64,000 nt of DNA from Gynuella sp. Its GTDB lineage: Bacteria > Pseudomonadota > Gammaproteobacteria > Pseudomonadales > Natronospirillaceae. Within the stretch, counting starts at the first letter, position 1. Each line of letters starts with the position of its first letter. Below the pieces are notes generated by a model that ran no database searches, had not been told where the DNA came from, and saw nothing but the letters and a program-made list of their open reading frames with translations. The position numbers were made by a program, and so were the translations under genes. The stretch spans positions 23,013 through 87,012 of the forward strand of contig JANQHX010000045.1 of assembly GCA_028282465.1 (NCBI GenBank), given 5' to 3'. Positions 36,184 to 46,163 of this stretch are shown here, one piece after another.

Positions 36184-36705
36184 ATGAAAACCAGCGACGT
36201 TAAGCCAAATAAAATAGTGTCAGACTGGGTTGGTGAGTTGTTACAACCCAAGAGCCTGGAGAAGTTGATCGAACAAATCCCATCAGATATCAATAATGCC
36301 GAACACCCTCTTCATACTCCTGTAGAGGGCAAAGAGGTTGACCGTGATCGAGTCTCTGTGGTTCAGGATTCAATAGAGTTAGCACAAATGGTTAGTACAG
36401 AAGCCATTAATACAGAAACGAGCCAATCAAATGTACAGCAGGTGACCATTGAGGATTTATCTGTATTTAACGTTACTTCATTAAAAAGCCAATTAATTCA
36501 GTCTGTGAGTACACAAGAAACAGTATCAGTGTCACTGGACTTTTCGGCATTAACTGATTTTGATTCTGCCGGTATTCAATTGATCTACAGATTTAACCAC
36601 TATTGTATTGAAAAGGGTAAAACCGCCATCTTGAAAAATATTCCTATTGGCTTACAAGAATCTCTGTCTTTAATCGGCTTGGAATTTAAATCAGTAACGC
36701 CTTAA
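36184..36705 (+). CDS. STAS-domain protein near the chemotaxis cluster
   Basis: A 173-residue soluble protein. The first 85 residues are low in recognisable features. Residues about 85-173 form a STAS domain with VTIEDLSVFNVTSLKSQLIQ, LDFSALTDFDSAGIQLIYRF (the serine in DSAG is the phosphorylatable position in anti-sigma antagonists) and a C-terminal helix. The start is probably the ATG at 36184, with no strong ribosome-binding site. It converges with the chemotaxis operon and is followed by an MCP-like gene. A second STAS protein is encoded inside the operon, so both may take part in the same signalling system. Confidence 0.78.
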   Translation: MKTSDVKPNKIVSDWVGELLQPKSLEKLIEQIPSDINNAEHPLHTPVEGKEVDRDRVSVVQDSIELAQMVSTEAINTETSQSNVQQVTIEDLSVFNVTSLKSQLIQSVSTQETVSVSLDFSALTDFDSAGIQLIYRFNHYCIEKGKTAILKNIPIGLQESLSLIGLEFKSVTP

Positions 36706-36842
36706 ATATGTATCAGCATCAGTTTGACTATTTGAGTTGATATCTTACACCCGAGCATTGTTGGCCTCGTTCTCCTGTCTTGCTTACTAATCCATCTGAA
36801 CTAGTGTTAAATAGAGCCATTAATTATTGAGGGGTTCGCTCA

Positions 36843-38003
36843 GTGAACTATGAAGGAAAACTAACCTATCTATTGCGAGATCCTCTATTTATCACTGGAC
36901 TGCTAATAGCATTGTTATCCCTAGTTTCATTATCCCTTAAAGAGACTAATTTATCAGATATTCTAGCCATTATTGGATTAATTATTGGCGTCGGTATAGC
37001 CATGAATGTTCTCTTTAAAAAGCTCATCCAAGCGATAAACGGGCACTCCGAATTAAAGCAAGAAAACCAACTGCTTTCTGAAAAAATAGACAATCAAGAG
37101 ATGTTCCTTACTGCATATATTAGAACTGGAAAAGAGGTAATCCCTATTCTTTCGGGTCAGGTTGAGCAATGTATTAAGCTATCTACAGACGAACTCGAAT
37201 CATTGAGTGAAACCTTTGCCGACATAGTTGATCATGTTCGACAGATCATTGAGTCAGAGGAGGAAACCACATCCGTTCAAGACTTTTCTTCAACACGGCA
37301 CAAACTCAAAGAGGTTTATGTAAACTTAGAAGAATTAATAAAGCTAGAAAACGGTATTCACCAAGAACTAGCCAGCTTAGGTGATTTCACAAAAACACTC
37401 GAAACCATGGCAACGGATGTGGCAAAAATTGCTGAACAAACTAACTTACTTGCACTTAATGCATCGATAGAGGCTGCACGTGCCGGTGAAATGGGCCGAG
37501 GTTTTGCGGTAGTTGCCGATGAAGTTCGGTCATTGGCGTCAAGTGCTTCAAACATCAGCGGAAAAATTATTTCAACGGTGGCAAACGAAGGTTCTCGAAT
37601 TAATAATCTAGTCTCTCGCTCAAGTCAGGTAGAAGAAAAAGAAAATGCGTTAGTTAAAGAAACCGAAGAAAGTATTGAAGAAGTGATAGCCAGCCAGGAT
37701 TTAAGCGAATCAAAATTAGAACGTACAGCAAAAGACTTTGAGCAAATTTCAACACGAGGTCTGTGTGAAATTGAAGAGGGGTTGGTTAGGCTCCAGTTTC
37801 AAGATCGCATGGCTCAAATGTTAGAGCATGTGAGAATGGGAATGGTAGAAATTCAACAATATGCTGAAGCAAATAAGATGATTGAAGTGGATACTATTTT
37901 GAAAAATATGGAAGATGCATATACCACAACGGATGAACGTTCTTTACATGGCTCAGATGAAAATCAAGAATTCTTAGAAGACGGTGAAGTAGCCTTTTTC
38001 TAG
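36843..38003 (+). CDS. Short membrane-bound MCP-like protein
   Basis: A 386-residue chemoreceptor-type protein without a periplasmic sensor. Two adjacent hydrophobic helices at about 14-62 are separated by only a few residues (ETNLSD). A coiled coil follows, then the conserved hairpin tip [40 protein letters not shown], where CheA and CheW dock. The signalling tail contains [19 protein letters not shown], a motif seen in some soluble or minimal MCPs, and an acidic C-terminus. The GTG start has GAGGGG eight bases upstream. It probably senses a cytoplasmic or membrane signal for the neighbouring Che system. Confidence 0.85.
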   Translation: MNYEGKLTYLLRDPLFITGLLIALLSLVSLSLKETNLSDILAIIGLIIGVGIAMNVLFKKLIQAINGHSELKQENQLLSEKIDNQEMFLTAYIRTGKEVIPILSGQVEQCIKLSTDELESLSETFADIVDHVRQIIESEEETTSVQDFSSTRHKLKEVYVNLEELIKLENGIHQELASLGDFTKTLETMATDVAKIAEQTNLLALNASIEAARAGEMGRGFAVVADEVRSLASSASNISGKIISTVANEGSRINNLVSRSSQVEEKENALVKETEESIEEVIASQDLSESKLERTAKDFEQISTRGLCEIEEGLVRLQFQDRMAQMLEHVRMGMVEIQQYAEANKMIEVDTILKNMEDAYTTTDERSLHGSDENQEFLEDGEVAFF

Positions 38004-38052
38004 TGTGCCTCTGAGTTGTAGTAACTCAAGAACCTGTCAACAACTATTCTAG

Positions 38053-38314
38053 GGAACCTCTGAACAAGTCCAGCATTGCTCTGCGGATGTCTAAACGCGA
38101 TTTTTATCGCGGCGAAACTCGCAGGAAATGTCTAGACCTTTTCAAGAGTTTCAACAAAGAGAAAAACGCGTTTAGACCCGCCCTTCGGGGCTTGCAGGCG
38201 AGTCCTGACTCAGTGTTGCCTTCTTTTGAAAGGTCCAGACATTCCTGCAAAAAGGCGCCTTGATTCAGAACCCGCCTGAAAGCCAGAGCGATACTGGACT
38301 TGTTCAGAGGTTCC
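38053..38314. mobile_element. IS5-like miniature inverted-repeat element
   Basis: A 262-bp non-coding element with perfect 21-bp terminal inverted repeats beginning GGAACCTCTGAACAAGTCCA, flanked on both sides by CTAG (38049-38052 and 38315-38318) as target duplication. The IS5 terminal repeat, as I recall it, shares the frame GGAA..T..GAACAAGTCC, and IS5 duplicates YTAR targets. Inside are nested inverted repeats: GTCTAAACGCG (38089) with CGCGTTTAGAC (38167), and GCAGGAAATGTCTAGACC (38121) with its near-complement at 38232-38248. The element carries no ORF and would need a transposase in trans. It overlaps the 3' end of cheB. Confidence 0.8.
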
Positions 38315-39368
38315 CTAGACCAGCTCCCATAATAAACTCAGGAATTTTGGCTAATGCTACCTCTTTGGTAACGGCCCCGAGCTTATAGGCTTCTTTTGGC
38401 ATACCGTAAACCACACAGCTAGACTCGTTTTGCCCAATCGTATAGGCGCCCGCTTCTCGCATTTCTTTCAAGCCGTGAGCACCGTCATCCCCCATACCCG
38501 TCATGATGATTCCTAATGCATTGGAACCAGCAGAATTAGCTACCGAACGAAACAGCACATCAACAGAAGGACGATGTCTGCTGACTAATGGGCCATCTTT
38601 TAATTCAATCTGGTACTGAGCCCCGTTACGTCTAAGCAGCATGTGCTTGCCACCATTTGCGATAAGGGCTACGCCTGATATCACTCGTTCGTTATTTTCA
38701 GCTTCTTTCACCCTGATATCACAGAGACTGTCTAAGCGTTTTGCAAATGCTGCGGTAAATTGTTCTGGCATATGCTGTACTATGACTATTCCAGGCACAG
38801 TTGAGGGTAACCTTGTTAACACTTTTTCTAAGGCTTGCGTGCCGCCTGTTGATGTCCCAATTGCAACAACGTGATCCGTGGTTCTGACCATAGGTTTTTT
38901 GGAAGCCAAAATAACATCTGCATCCATTTTTGGCTGAACAGGTTTGTGCTTGGTACTGGTCTTCGAAAGTTTTGCAGCTGCAGCTGCTTTTATGGTGTCT
39001 TGAAGAAGAGTTTTGGATTCCTGTAAAAATCCTTTTAGATCCATCTTCGGTTTCGTAATAATATCCACGGCACCAGATGAAAGTGCTTGCATAGTAACCT
39101 GGGCACCCTTCTCGGTTAACGTTGAACAAATAACCACTGGGGTAGGATGTTCAGCCATTATTTTTCTTAAGAAACTAATACCGTCCATCCTTGGCATTTC
39201 AATATCTAGTACTATTACATCGGGCCATTGATTCTTCATTTTCTTCATAGCAAAAATAGGATCTGCGGCCGAATCAATGACTTTAACACCAAAACAAGCA
39301 TTAAGTAGCTCGGTAAGAGTTTTACGAACTACAGCTGAGTCATCAACAATTAGCACATTAATAGGCAT
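38304..39368 (-). CDS. cheB: Chemotaxis protein-glutamate methylesterase CheB
   Basis: Response-regulator methylesterase/deamidase that resets chemoreceptors. The receiver domain has [11 protein letters not shown] and phospho-acceptor Asp55 in [11 protein letters not shown]. After a linker, the catalytic domain has [13 protein letters not shown] (Ser), [18 protein letters not shown] (His), [14 protein letters not shown] and [17 protein letters not shown] (Asp). The start at 39368 gives the usual [12 protein letters not shown]. The last residues (LGNL) and the stop codon lie in the mobile element; without it the frame would end GLE-stop. Last gene of the operon. Confidence 0.95.
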   Translation of the reverse strand: MPINVLIVDDSAVVRKTLTELLNACFGVKVIDSAADPIFAMKKMKNQWPDVIVLDIEMPRMDGISFLRKIMAEHPTPVVICSTLTEKGAQVTMQALSSGAVDIITKPKMDLKGFLQESKTLLQDTIKAAAAAKLSKTSTKHKPVQPKMDADVILASKKPMVRTTDHVVAIGTSTGGTQALEKVLTRLPSTVPGIVIVQHMPEQFTAAFAKRLDSLCDIRVKEAENNERVISGVALIANGGKHMLLRRNGAQYQIELKDGPLVSRHRPSVDVLFRSVANSAGSNALGIIMTGMGDDGAHGLKEMREAGAYTIGQNESSCVVYGMPKEAYKLGAVTKEVALAKIPEFIMGAGLGNL

Positions 39369-39415
39369 TGTATAAAGTGCCCCTATCATTCATGTTTAGC
39401 CATGGTATTTTTTGT

Positions 39416-39955
39416 TTAATCATCATCTACCAGCCTCTGGTGATAGTATTCTCTTTCTTTTTGGACTAGCTCACTTTGCTTTTTAATATCTACTTTTTTC
39501 ACATACACTGAATAGTCACAAGTATCAAAATAAATCATCCGTCCTATATCACCACCTAAATGATGGGAAACCAATGGGATTCCATTTTCTGTTAAATAAT
39601 TTCTGATAAATGTGGCATTAACTGCACCAATCGTGAGGTCTGATGAATGACGACGATCTGGGTTCAGCAACACATTTCCACCACCAAGGGCTTTGGCTTT
39701 AAGGTACTTTCGGTTTCCCCCCAAATTAATAATTTTGTTAATGAGTGAGTCCATCGCATGAACACCGTATCGGCCTTCATCAGTCATAAGAACTGAACTG
39801 GTTAATCCATATTTCTTTTGTGCCAATAGAAAGTGATTCATACCTGACACTTTATTAACCGAATCCCAAATGCAAGCAGACACACAAGATCCAAGCAGTG
39901 TTGATATCACTACCGGTTCACTAGTAGCGAATAACTCTCCTGGATTGATCCGCAC
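39416..39955 (-). CDS. cheD: Chemoreceptor glutamine deamidase CheD
   Basis: Deamidates selected glutamines in MCPs and can bind CheC-type phosphatases. The 179-residue protein shows LLGSCVSACIWD with the catalytic Cys, GMNHFLLA with the catalytic His, KALGGGNVL and the strand VSHHLGGDIGRMIYFDTCDYSVYVKKV. The GTG at 39953-39955 is the best visible start but lacks a good ribosome-binding site. It sits 30 bp after cheR, in the same order as Pseudomonas che cluster 2. Confidence 0.92.
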   Translation of the reverse strand: MRINPGELFATSEPVVISTLLGSCVSACIWDSVNKVSGMNHFLLAQKKYGLTSSVLMTDEGRYGVHAMDSLINKIINLGGNRKYLKAKALGGGNVLLNPDRRHSSDLTIGAVNATFIRNYLTENGIPLVSHHLGGDIGRMIYFDTCDYSVYVKKVDIKKQSELVQKEREYYHQRLVDDD

Positions 39956-39984
39956 TATCTGATTTGATTTCGTACTCCGATAAC

Positions 39985-40827
39985 TCAGGTATGACTTCCA
40001 GTTTTTTGATAAATTGATGGCTTTATCATTCTAAATGTTTCACCTTTACAACGTAGACTTTCTGAATGACTGACAAATAAATAGCCCCTTGGTTTAAGTT
40101 GCTTAAATATTTTGTCTATTACCCTATCTTTGGTTTCTGAATCAAAATAGATCATCACATTACGCAGAAAAATTACATCAAACTGGCCTATTGAAGGTAT
40201 CTTTTCAATTAGATTTATTTTCTTAAATCTACATTTTTGCCTGAGGCTATGATCGACCAGATACATACCTTCATTGTCACGAACACCTTTGAGACAGTAT
40301 TTCTTTAAATAGCTTGTAGGAATATTTTCAGTTCGGTGAGCTGGATAAACACCTCGCTGGCAATTTAATAGCACAGTGGTACTGATATCCGAGCCCAGAA
40401 TTTCCCAAGGCGCTTCAGCTAGATGTTCCTGCATCAACATTGCCAAACTGTAAACTTCTTCTCCGGATGAACAAGCCGCGCTCCAGATTCTGAATGGATT
40501 AGCAACATGCTCTTTACCAAGAATATTTTGCTGTAAAAAATTGAAATGTTGTTGCTCTCGAAAAAAGTAGGTTTCATTTGTAGTGAGCAGGTCCACCATA
40601 ACTTCTAGCTCATTGGCCTGATCTGGGCTTGATACCAAACGAAAATAGCTACCATAATTCGGCATATTAAGGTGCTTAAGTCTCTTAGCTAAACGTCCTT
40701 CTACCAAAGCTTTTTTTTGATCAGAAAGCGAAATACCTGCTTGCTGGTAAATCAGTCGTCTGATTCTAGAAAACTGATCGTCAGTAATGGGGGTAATTTG
40801 GGAAATCCCATTGGCTTGAAATATCAT
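39985..40827 (-). CDS. cheR: Chemotaxis protein methyltransferase CheR
   Basis: Methylates MCP glutamates with SAM. The 280-residue protein has the N-terminal helical domain (FSRIRRLIYQQAGISLSDQKKALVEGRLAKRLK), FFREQQHFNFL, the SAM site RIWSAACSSGEEVYSLAML, GSDISTTVLLNCQRGVY and FLRNVMIYFDSETKDRVI, ending with YLFVSHSES. Its start overlaps the CheW stop by four bases. Confidence 0.95.
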   Translation of the reverse strand: MIFQANGISQITPITDDQFSRIRRLIYQQAGISLSDQKKALVEGRLAKRLKHLNMPNYGSYFRLVSSPDQANELEVMVDLLTTNETYFFREQQHFNFLQQNILGKEHVANPFRIWSAACSSGEEVYSLAMLMQEHLAEAPWEILGSDISTTVLLNCQRGVYPAHRTENIPTSYLKKYCLKGVRDNEGMYLVDHSLRQKCRFKKINLIEKIPSIGQFDVIFLRNVMIYFDSETKDRVIDKIFKQLKPRGYLFVSHSESLRCKGETFRMIKPSIYQKTGSHT

Positions 40828-41363
40828 TCCAACTCCTGATCGGAAATAACACTTCTCCCTTTACCTAAGTCCTGGGCTCTTCCGAGCTCCTCTACTGACA
40901 ACACTTTTTCCAGTTTTAATACGGTGATGAAGCAATCGCCGCAGCGGCCCATTTTTGCAATAAATTCAGGCTTAATATCTGTACCAAATTCTGGGGTTTT
41001 TTGAAGGTCATGGGATTCAATCTCTAAAATTTCATTCACTTCATTTACCAGCATACCCATTACCTGAACATCACCATCAACGTTCACATCTACCAGAACA
41101 ATAGATGTTCGTTTATTAATATCTATTTTATGATCACTCAGCCTGGTACCCAGATCTATTACCGGCACCACATTTCCTCTCAGATTAATAACTCCAGAAA
41201 TACAAGGATTACTCATTGGTATTCTGGTCATATTTCCAATTTCAATGATTTCTTTAACATCATCAATACTGATTGCCATTGGCCTTCCTAACACTTGGAA
41301 GGTCAGATATTGATTTGATTCTAACGTTAATGAATTTTCATCTTCTATAGCGAGGTTATTCAT
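40824..41363 (-). CDS. cheW: Chemotaxis coupling protein CheW
   Basis: Links MCPs to CheA. The 179-residue protein contains YLTFQVLGRPMAISIDDVKEIIEIGNMTRIPMSNPCISGVINLRGNVVPVIDLGTRL, the CheW signature, then MGMLVNEVNEILEIE and CGDCFITVLKLEKVLSVEE. It lies between mcp and cheR. A second CheW is encoded upstream of mcp, so the arrays may use different couplers. Confidence 0.94.
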   Translation of the reverse strand: MNNLAIEDENSLTLESNQYLTFQVLGRPMAISIDDVKEIIEIGNMTRIPMSNPCISGVINLRGNVVPVIDLGTRLSDHKIDINKRTSIVLVDVNVDGDVQVMGMLVNEVNEILEIESHDLQKTPEFGTDIKPEFIAKMGRCGDCFITVLKLEKVLSVEELGRAQDLGKGRSVISDQELE

Positions 41364-41390
41364 TCATCAATCCTCAACATAAAGGCAAGA

Positions 41391-43355
41391 CTAAATTCGC
41401 TCGAAATTCTTTTCATCGAACATGGGTTCACCGGCAGGGCTGCTTTCAATTGTACTTTGTGAGTGACCTACCGTCCCTGTAGCTAGGTTTTTATCGTGAT
41501 AATTTGAATAAGAATTCACACCCTGTGACAGTTTGAAAAATGCCACTGCCTGTTGCAGAGATTCAGCTTGACCACTGAGTTCTTCAGCGGTTGCAGCAAG
41601 CTCTTCAGAAGACGATGCGTTTTGTTGCGTTGCTGAATCCAGTTGCGTCATAGCACCACTTATTTGACCTACACCAGATGATTGTTCTTCAGAAGCTGCG
41701 GAAATTTCTTGTACCAAGTCAGCGGTCTTGCTAATGCTAGGCACTATTTCTTCGAGCAGCTGACCCGCTTCTTCTGCTATGGAGACGCTATTCGTTGCCA
41801 GGCCATTTATTTCTTGCGCTGTTACTCTGCTGTTTTCAGCAAGCTTTCGTACTTCAGCAGCTACAACCGTAAAGCCTTTACCATGCTCTCCAGCACGGGC
41901 AGCTTCTATTGCTGCGTTTAACGAGAGCAAATTCGTTTTATAGGCAATGTCTTCAATTAAGCCTATTTTATTAGCAATTTCTTTCATAGCATGAACAGTT
42001 CGATTAACAGCTTCTCCCCCCTTACTTGCTTCGGCCGAGGCCTTGGTTGCCATGTTATCTGTGACGCGAGCGTTATCAGTATTTTGCTGAACAGACGCAT
42101 TTAATTCTTCAATAGAACTCGTGGTTTCTTCAACACTTGCTGCTTGTTCAGTGGCCCCCTGACTGATGCTCTGAGCAGTTGCGCTTACCTCTTGACTGGC
42201 ACTAGCGAGATTGTCTGCTCCTGATCTTACTCTGGTGATAACATCTGCAAGTCGTTCAACCATGGTGATCATTGCTGCATAGACACCGGTGGCGCTTTCT
42301 TTATTTTGGAAACTAATATTCAGATCTCCTTCCGCCAACCTCAACGCAATATCTTCCATATCTCTGGGTTCACCGCCTAAAGGCTTCTTAATTATTCTCA
42401 CCAGAAACCATGAAAGTATAATGCTGAATAAAACAGCCACTATCGAAATCACAATGACTGTATTAATGGTCGATTCATTTTGAGACTTAACCAATGGGCC
42501 TAAAATATCCTGATCTTTTTGTACCGACAGTTTAACTTCCTCAGTTGCATCGGCCACCTGAGGCCCAATAGCATCCAACTCATTAATAATTATGCTATTA
42601 CGCTCATTAATAATGGTATTGATTGCATCTAAGGCGGATGAGTATTTTTCTTTTGCTGTGTAGAACTCAGCGAGCAATTGTCGGCGTCTCGGGTTTTGAA
42701 TATTTTTATCCAACTCGGCTGCGCGTTCTGTTAATACTGTATCTAACTCCTTATGTGCTCGATCCGCATCCTCTTGATTATTGGTGGTTAAATATTTAGC
42801 AACATACAATCGTGCGAGTAGCAATGTTTCCTGAACTCGACCAGCGTAATAAGCAGCATCGGCATCTGAATCCGCATAGGCTGATTCCATAATACTGGTC
42901 ATTGCTTCGCGCATGGCTAGACCGTTTGGATCAAGTTGTTCATAAACAACTTTATCTCGGCGTTCCATATAGTTGACTATCTTGTCAAAGGCTTTGTCAT
43001 AGTCACTAATTGCTGACACAACATAGTCTACTTTCTCCGCTCGTTCAGGCTTTTGAATTTCTGTTTCAGCTGTCTGCACAAACTTGTCAAGCATCTCAAA
43101 TCTTTGCTTGAATTTCTCAACCGCCACATCGTCATGACTTATTAAATAGTCTTTGGCATACAGCCGCACCAACAACATATTTGCCTGTACTCTACCTGCC
43201 AGGTTAGCGTCTCTGGCCAATCCTCTGTATTCGGTAAATCCAGTCATTGCTCGTTGTAACCCAATAAATGCCGCGATAGAAACAACAACCAGAAGTAACA
43301 TTACCGCTGCATAGCCAAGGCTCACTTGCGCGCTAAGCTTTAAACTCTTGAACAT
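41391..43355 (-). CDS. Methyl-accepting chemotaxis protein with HBM-type sensor
   Basis: A 654-residue transmembrane chemoreceptor. TM1 lies at about 12-32 and TM2 at about 297-320. Between them, about 250 residues of helical repeats ([55 protein letters not shown]) look like a helical bimodular sensor domain, known to bind organic acids or similar ligands. A HAMP domain (with [20 protein letters not shown]) and the signalling hairpin with tip [44 protein letters not shown] follow. AGGAG precedes the ATG. It lacks an NWETF-type C-terminal pentapeptide. Confidence 0.92.
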   Translation of the reverse strand: MFKSLKLSAQVSLGYAAVMLLLVVVSIAAFIGLQRAMTGFTEYRGLARDANLAGRVQANMLLVRLYAKDYLISHDDVAVEKFKQRFEMLDKFVQTAETEIQKPERAEKVDYVVSAISDYDKAFDKIVNYMERRDKVVYEQLDPNGLAMREAMTSIMESAYADSDADAAYYAGRVQETLLLARLYVAKYLTTNNQEDADRAHKELDTVLTERAAELDKNIQNPRRRQLLAEFYTAKEKYSSALDAINTIINERNSIIINELDAIGPQVADATEEVKLSVQKDQDILGPLVKSQNESTINTVIVISIVAVLFSIILSWFLVRIIKKPLGGEPRDMEDIALRLAEGDLNISFQNKESATGVYAAMITMVERLADVITRVRSGADNLASASQEVSATAQSISQGATEQAASVEETTSSIEELNASVQQNTDNARVTDNMATKASAEASKGGEAVNRTVHAMKEIANKIGLIEDIAYKTNLLSLNAAIEAARAGEHGKGFTVVAAEVRKLAENSRVTAQEINGLATNSVSIAEEAGQLLEEIVPSISKTADLVQEISAASEEQSSGVGQISGAMTQLDSATQQNASSSEELAATAEELSGQAESLQQAVAFFKLSQGVNSYSNYHDKNLATGTVGHSQSTIESSPAGEPMFDEKNFERI

Positions 43356-43400
43356 GGTTAGTCTCCTAAATCAAATTAAATTCGATAACCTTAAACAAAA

Positions 43401-43961
43401 CTATTCTTCCACGGGTTTTTCGGTTTTGTGCAATTGTGAAAGGCTGTTAATTTCTTCCAGTAGTTCAGTCGACAGTAAAGTGTCAACGTTCAATAGAATG
43501 ATGAATGAGTTTTCAACTCTACCCATGGATTTAATAAAGTTTGTATTCACTGTGCTCCCCATTTTGGGCGGAGGCAGTATTTTATTTGAGTCGATCTCTA
43601 CAATTTCATTCACTGAATCCACTAATAAACCTAATGTCTGCTTACCACTGGTTTCAGTTTGAATTTGAACCAATACAATACAACTTCTTTTATTAATGTC
43701 TCTCCGGCCATGGCCCATATGAGCCGTAAGATCAAATACCGGCACAACATCTCCCCTCAGGTTGATGACTCCACGAATATAATCTGGGGCTAAAGGGATC
43801 TCAGTGATCTCACTGGGTTCGATAATTTCCTCAACTTCTAGTATTTCTACGGCATAGAGTTTATTGGCCAAATAAAATGACAAGAACTGAGAGGTCGCTT
43901 CGCTATCTACAACTTCTGTATTTTGAACACTGGTATTAAAGCCCGTGATTAAATCTGCCAT
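43401..43961 (-). CDS. cheW: Chemotaxis coupling protein CheW (second copy)
   Basis: A 186-residue CheW homologue with FLSFYLANKLYAVEILEVEEIIEPSEITEIPLAPDYIRGVINLRGDVVPVFDLTAHM and GLLVDSVNEIVEIDSNKI. It lies directly after cheA and before mcp and differs clearly from the CheW at 40824-41363. It probably couples CheA to the local receptor. Confidence 0.94.
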   Translation of the reverse strand: MADLITGFNTSVQNTEVVDSEATSQFLSFYLANKLYAVEILEVEEIIEPSEITEIPLAPDYIRGVINLRGDVVPVFDLTAHMGHGRRDINKRSCIVLVQIQTETSGKQTLGLLVDSVNEIVEIDSNKILPPPKMGSTVNTNFIKSMGRVENSFIILLNVDTLLSTELLEEINSLSQLHKTEKPVEE

Positions 43962-43985
43962 TACCTATCATCCTAAAATCTAGTG

Positions 43986-46163
43986 CTAAGCCTCAGCTAA
44001 ATCTGTGGCTATTTTCTTACTGGCACTTCCAGAGCTGGCCAAAGCGATTAGCCCTTGAACATCCAAAATCAAGGCAACTTCTCCACTTCCTAATACCGTG
44101 GCACCAGTCACACCGGTAAGGTTCTCAAATAGCTTACCCAAGGGTTTAATAACGGTTTGAAGTTCGCCATATAGTTCATCCACTACAAAGCCCGCTTTGT
44201 TACGCCCAAACCGAACAACTACAAGGCTTTCTCGTTTTACACCCAGTCGCTTTTCAGTGGGTATAGAAAAGAACTCCGTCAAACGAAGATAGGGCATTAC
44301 TTCACCCCGAAGGTTTACGTAATGACTGGTTTCCGAAAGCTCCCACTCTTTGGAATCCATTTCGACACACTCTTCCACCATGCTTAATGGAATAACGTAT
44401 CTTTCTCGACTCGCCCCTACCATAAAACCATCAATGATGGCTAATGTAAGAGGTAGCTGAATAGTGACGAGAGTGCCTTTGCCCGGTTCACTGTCGACTT
44501 CTACATTTCCCCGTAAGGCTTCAATATTTCGTTTGACTACATCCATGCCGACACCTCTTCCAGAGAGGTTACTGGCTTGCTGCTTGGTACTTAATCCAGG
44601 TTCAAAAATTAACCGAAATAGCTCACGTTTAGATAGTTGCTGACCCGGTTGTATAAGGCCATTTGCTTCCGCCTTCGTTCGAATTTTTTCGGCATCTAAT
44701 CCTGCCCCGTCGTCGGCAATTTGTATCACGATGTGACCAGAGTCGTGTAACGCATTAAGTGTTAACGTGCCTTGTCTAGGTTTACCTTTTAACTCTCTTT
44801 CTTCAGGCGTTTCTATGCCATGATCAAGAGAATTGCGTACTAAATGTGTAAGAGGATCATTTATTTTTTCGACAACAGTTTTATCAAGTTCAGCCTCGCC
44901 TCCGGTAATAACCAAATCAATATCTTTACCTAATTCCCTACTCACATCTCTTACTACCCGGCGAAATCGTGAAAACGTTTCTCCAATTGGAACCATTCGA
45001 AGCTCTAAGGCATTGTCACGTATGTCTTCGACTAGATTTTCTACTTCAGCAACCACTTCTTGAACATCATACAAACCATGTTTTTCAACCATGAGTTTGA
45101 CTGCAGCATTGGAAATAACTAACTCACCCACAAGGTTAATTAATTGCCCTAATCTATTGGCATCAACACGAATAGACTTATTTTCTTCTCTTGATTGCTT
45201 TTGGCGGTCCAGTGCTTTTTCTAGAACAGGCTTAGAAACAGAGTCTTTCTCAATTAATATTTCCCCCAAAGGTTCTATCGCCTTGGTGGGATCTGCGGTA
45301 GCCTGATCAATTGAGTGATCCTGTGCTGCCAATGCTTTTTTCAATTCAAAATCCGTAATAGCACCGATGGAAACCAATATTTCCCCAAGTCTTTTTTCTT
45401 GCTCATAATCCAGAGTTTCTAATAGATTTAAATACACATCATTTTGGGTTTTTGGAGGGATGATTTGAATGTCGCAGTCGTCTAGCACGAATTCAAAAAC
45501 ACTTTCTATTTCAGCCTTAGATGCACTGCTATTCAGGAGAATTTTGAACGATAGATAACAGGATTCTGGATCCATTTCTTCGGCAAAGGGAACGTCTTCA
45601 AGATCAGTGATAACTTCTCGAATATCCCCTAATTTCTCCAAGTAACGAATGAACGAGAGCGGATCAAAACCATTTCGAAACGTGTCTTTCTTAAAATCTA
45701 ATGAGATAACCCAGGATTCAACGGCTCCATGAGCACCGGTGTTAGACTTAGTTTGGTTATCATCTGTATTAGAAAGTGAATGACCAGAAAACTCAGCAAT
45801 GAGTTTTTCACCTTCATTTATCAACTCTTGTGAAATATTGTTTTCATCACCGGCAGACACATTGTGAATCAAGACTTCTGTGTGGTCTTTACACTTAAGA
45901 AGCCAGGCGATGAGAAACTCATCCACTTGATGGGCTCCATCCCGCACTTCGTCCATCACAGTCTCTACTGGATGGGCAAAGTCAACAATGAAGTCAAATC
46001 CAAATATGCCTGCGGCACCCTTAATAGTATGCATGGATCGAAACACACTATTAATGTATTCAGCATTCTCCGGCTCTTGCTCCATTTGCAATAGTGAGTC
46101 TTCCATACTTTGGAGCATTTCTTCAGACTCATTTATGAATGTCTGTCTTGCTTCATCATTCAT
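43986..46163 (-). CDS. cheA: Chemotaxis histidine kinase CheA with MshEN-like insert
   Basis: A 725-residue kinase that phosphorylates CheY and CheB. The Hpt domain has the phosphorylated His45 in FRSMHTIKGAAGIFGF. Residues about 150-235 form a DPLSF...LDPESCYLSF block. Residues 258-281 and 298-321 are two 24-residue motifs starting RLGEILVSIGAI and PLGEILIEKDSV, resembling the c-di-GMP-binding MshEN motif. The dimerisation, HATPase (DPLTHLVRNSLDHGIE, DDGAGLD, GRGVGMDVVKRNIEALRG) and CheW-like domains (RGEVMPYLRL) follow. Its start overlaps the STAS gene by four bases. Confidence 0.94.
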   Translation of the reverse strand: MNDEARQTFINESEEMLQSMEDSLLQMEQEPENAEYINSVFRSMHTIKGAAGIFGFDFIVDFAHPVETVMDEVRDGAHQVDEFLIAWLLKCKDHTEVLIHNVSAGDENNISQELINEGEKLIAEFSGHSLSNTDDNQTKSNTGAHGAVESWVISLDFKKDTFRNGFDPLSFIRYLEKLGDIREVITDLEDVPFAEEMDPESCYLSFKILLNSSASKAEIESVFEFVLDDCDIQIIPPKTQNDVYLNLLETLDYEQEKRLGEILVSIGAITDFELKKALAAQDHSIDQATADPTKAIEPLGEILIEKDSVSKPVLEKALDRQKQSREENKSIRVDANRLGQLINLVGELVISNAAVKLMVEKHGLYDVQEVVAEVENLVEDIRDNALELRMVPIGETFSRFRRVVRDVSRELGKDIDLVITGGEAELDKTVVEKINDPLTHLVRNSLDHGIETPEERELKGKPRQGTLTLNALHDSGHIVIQIADDGAGLDAEKIRTKAEANGLIQPGQQLSKRELFRLIFEPGLSTKQQASNLSGRGVGMDVVKRNIEALRGNVEVDSEPGKGTLVTIQLPLTLAIIDGFMVGASRERYVIPLSMVEECVEMDSKEWELSETSHYVNLRGEVMPYLRLTEFFSIPTEKRLGVKRESLVVVRFGRNKAGFVVDELYGELQTVIKPLGKLFENLTGVTGATVLGSGEVALILDVQGLIALASSGSASKKIATDLAEA

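Noticed and set aside
36006..36203. 65-codon open frame upstream of the STAS gene
   Set aside because: Lacks a ribosome-binding site and coding character; overlaps the likely STAS start.
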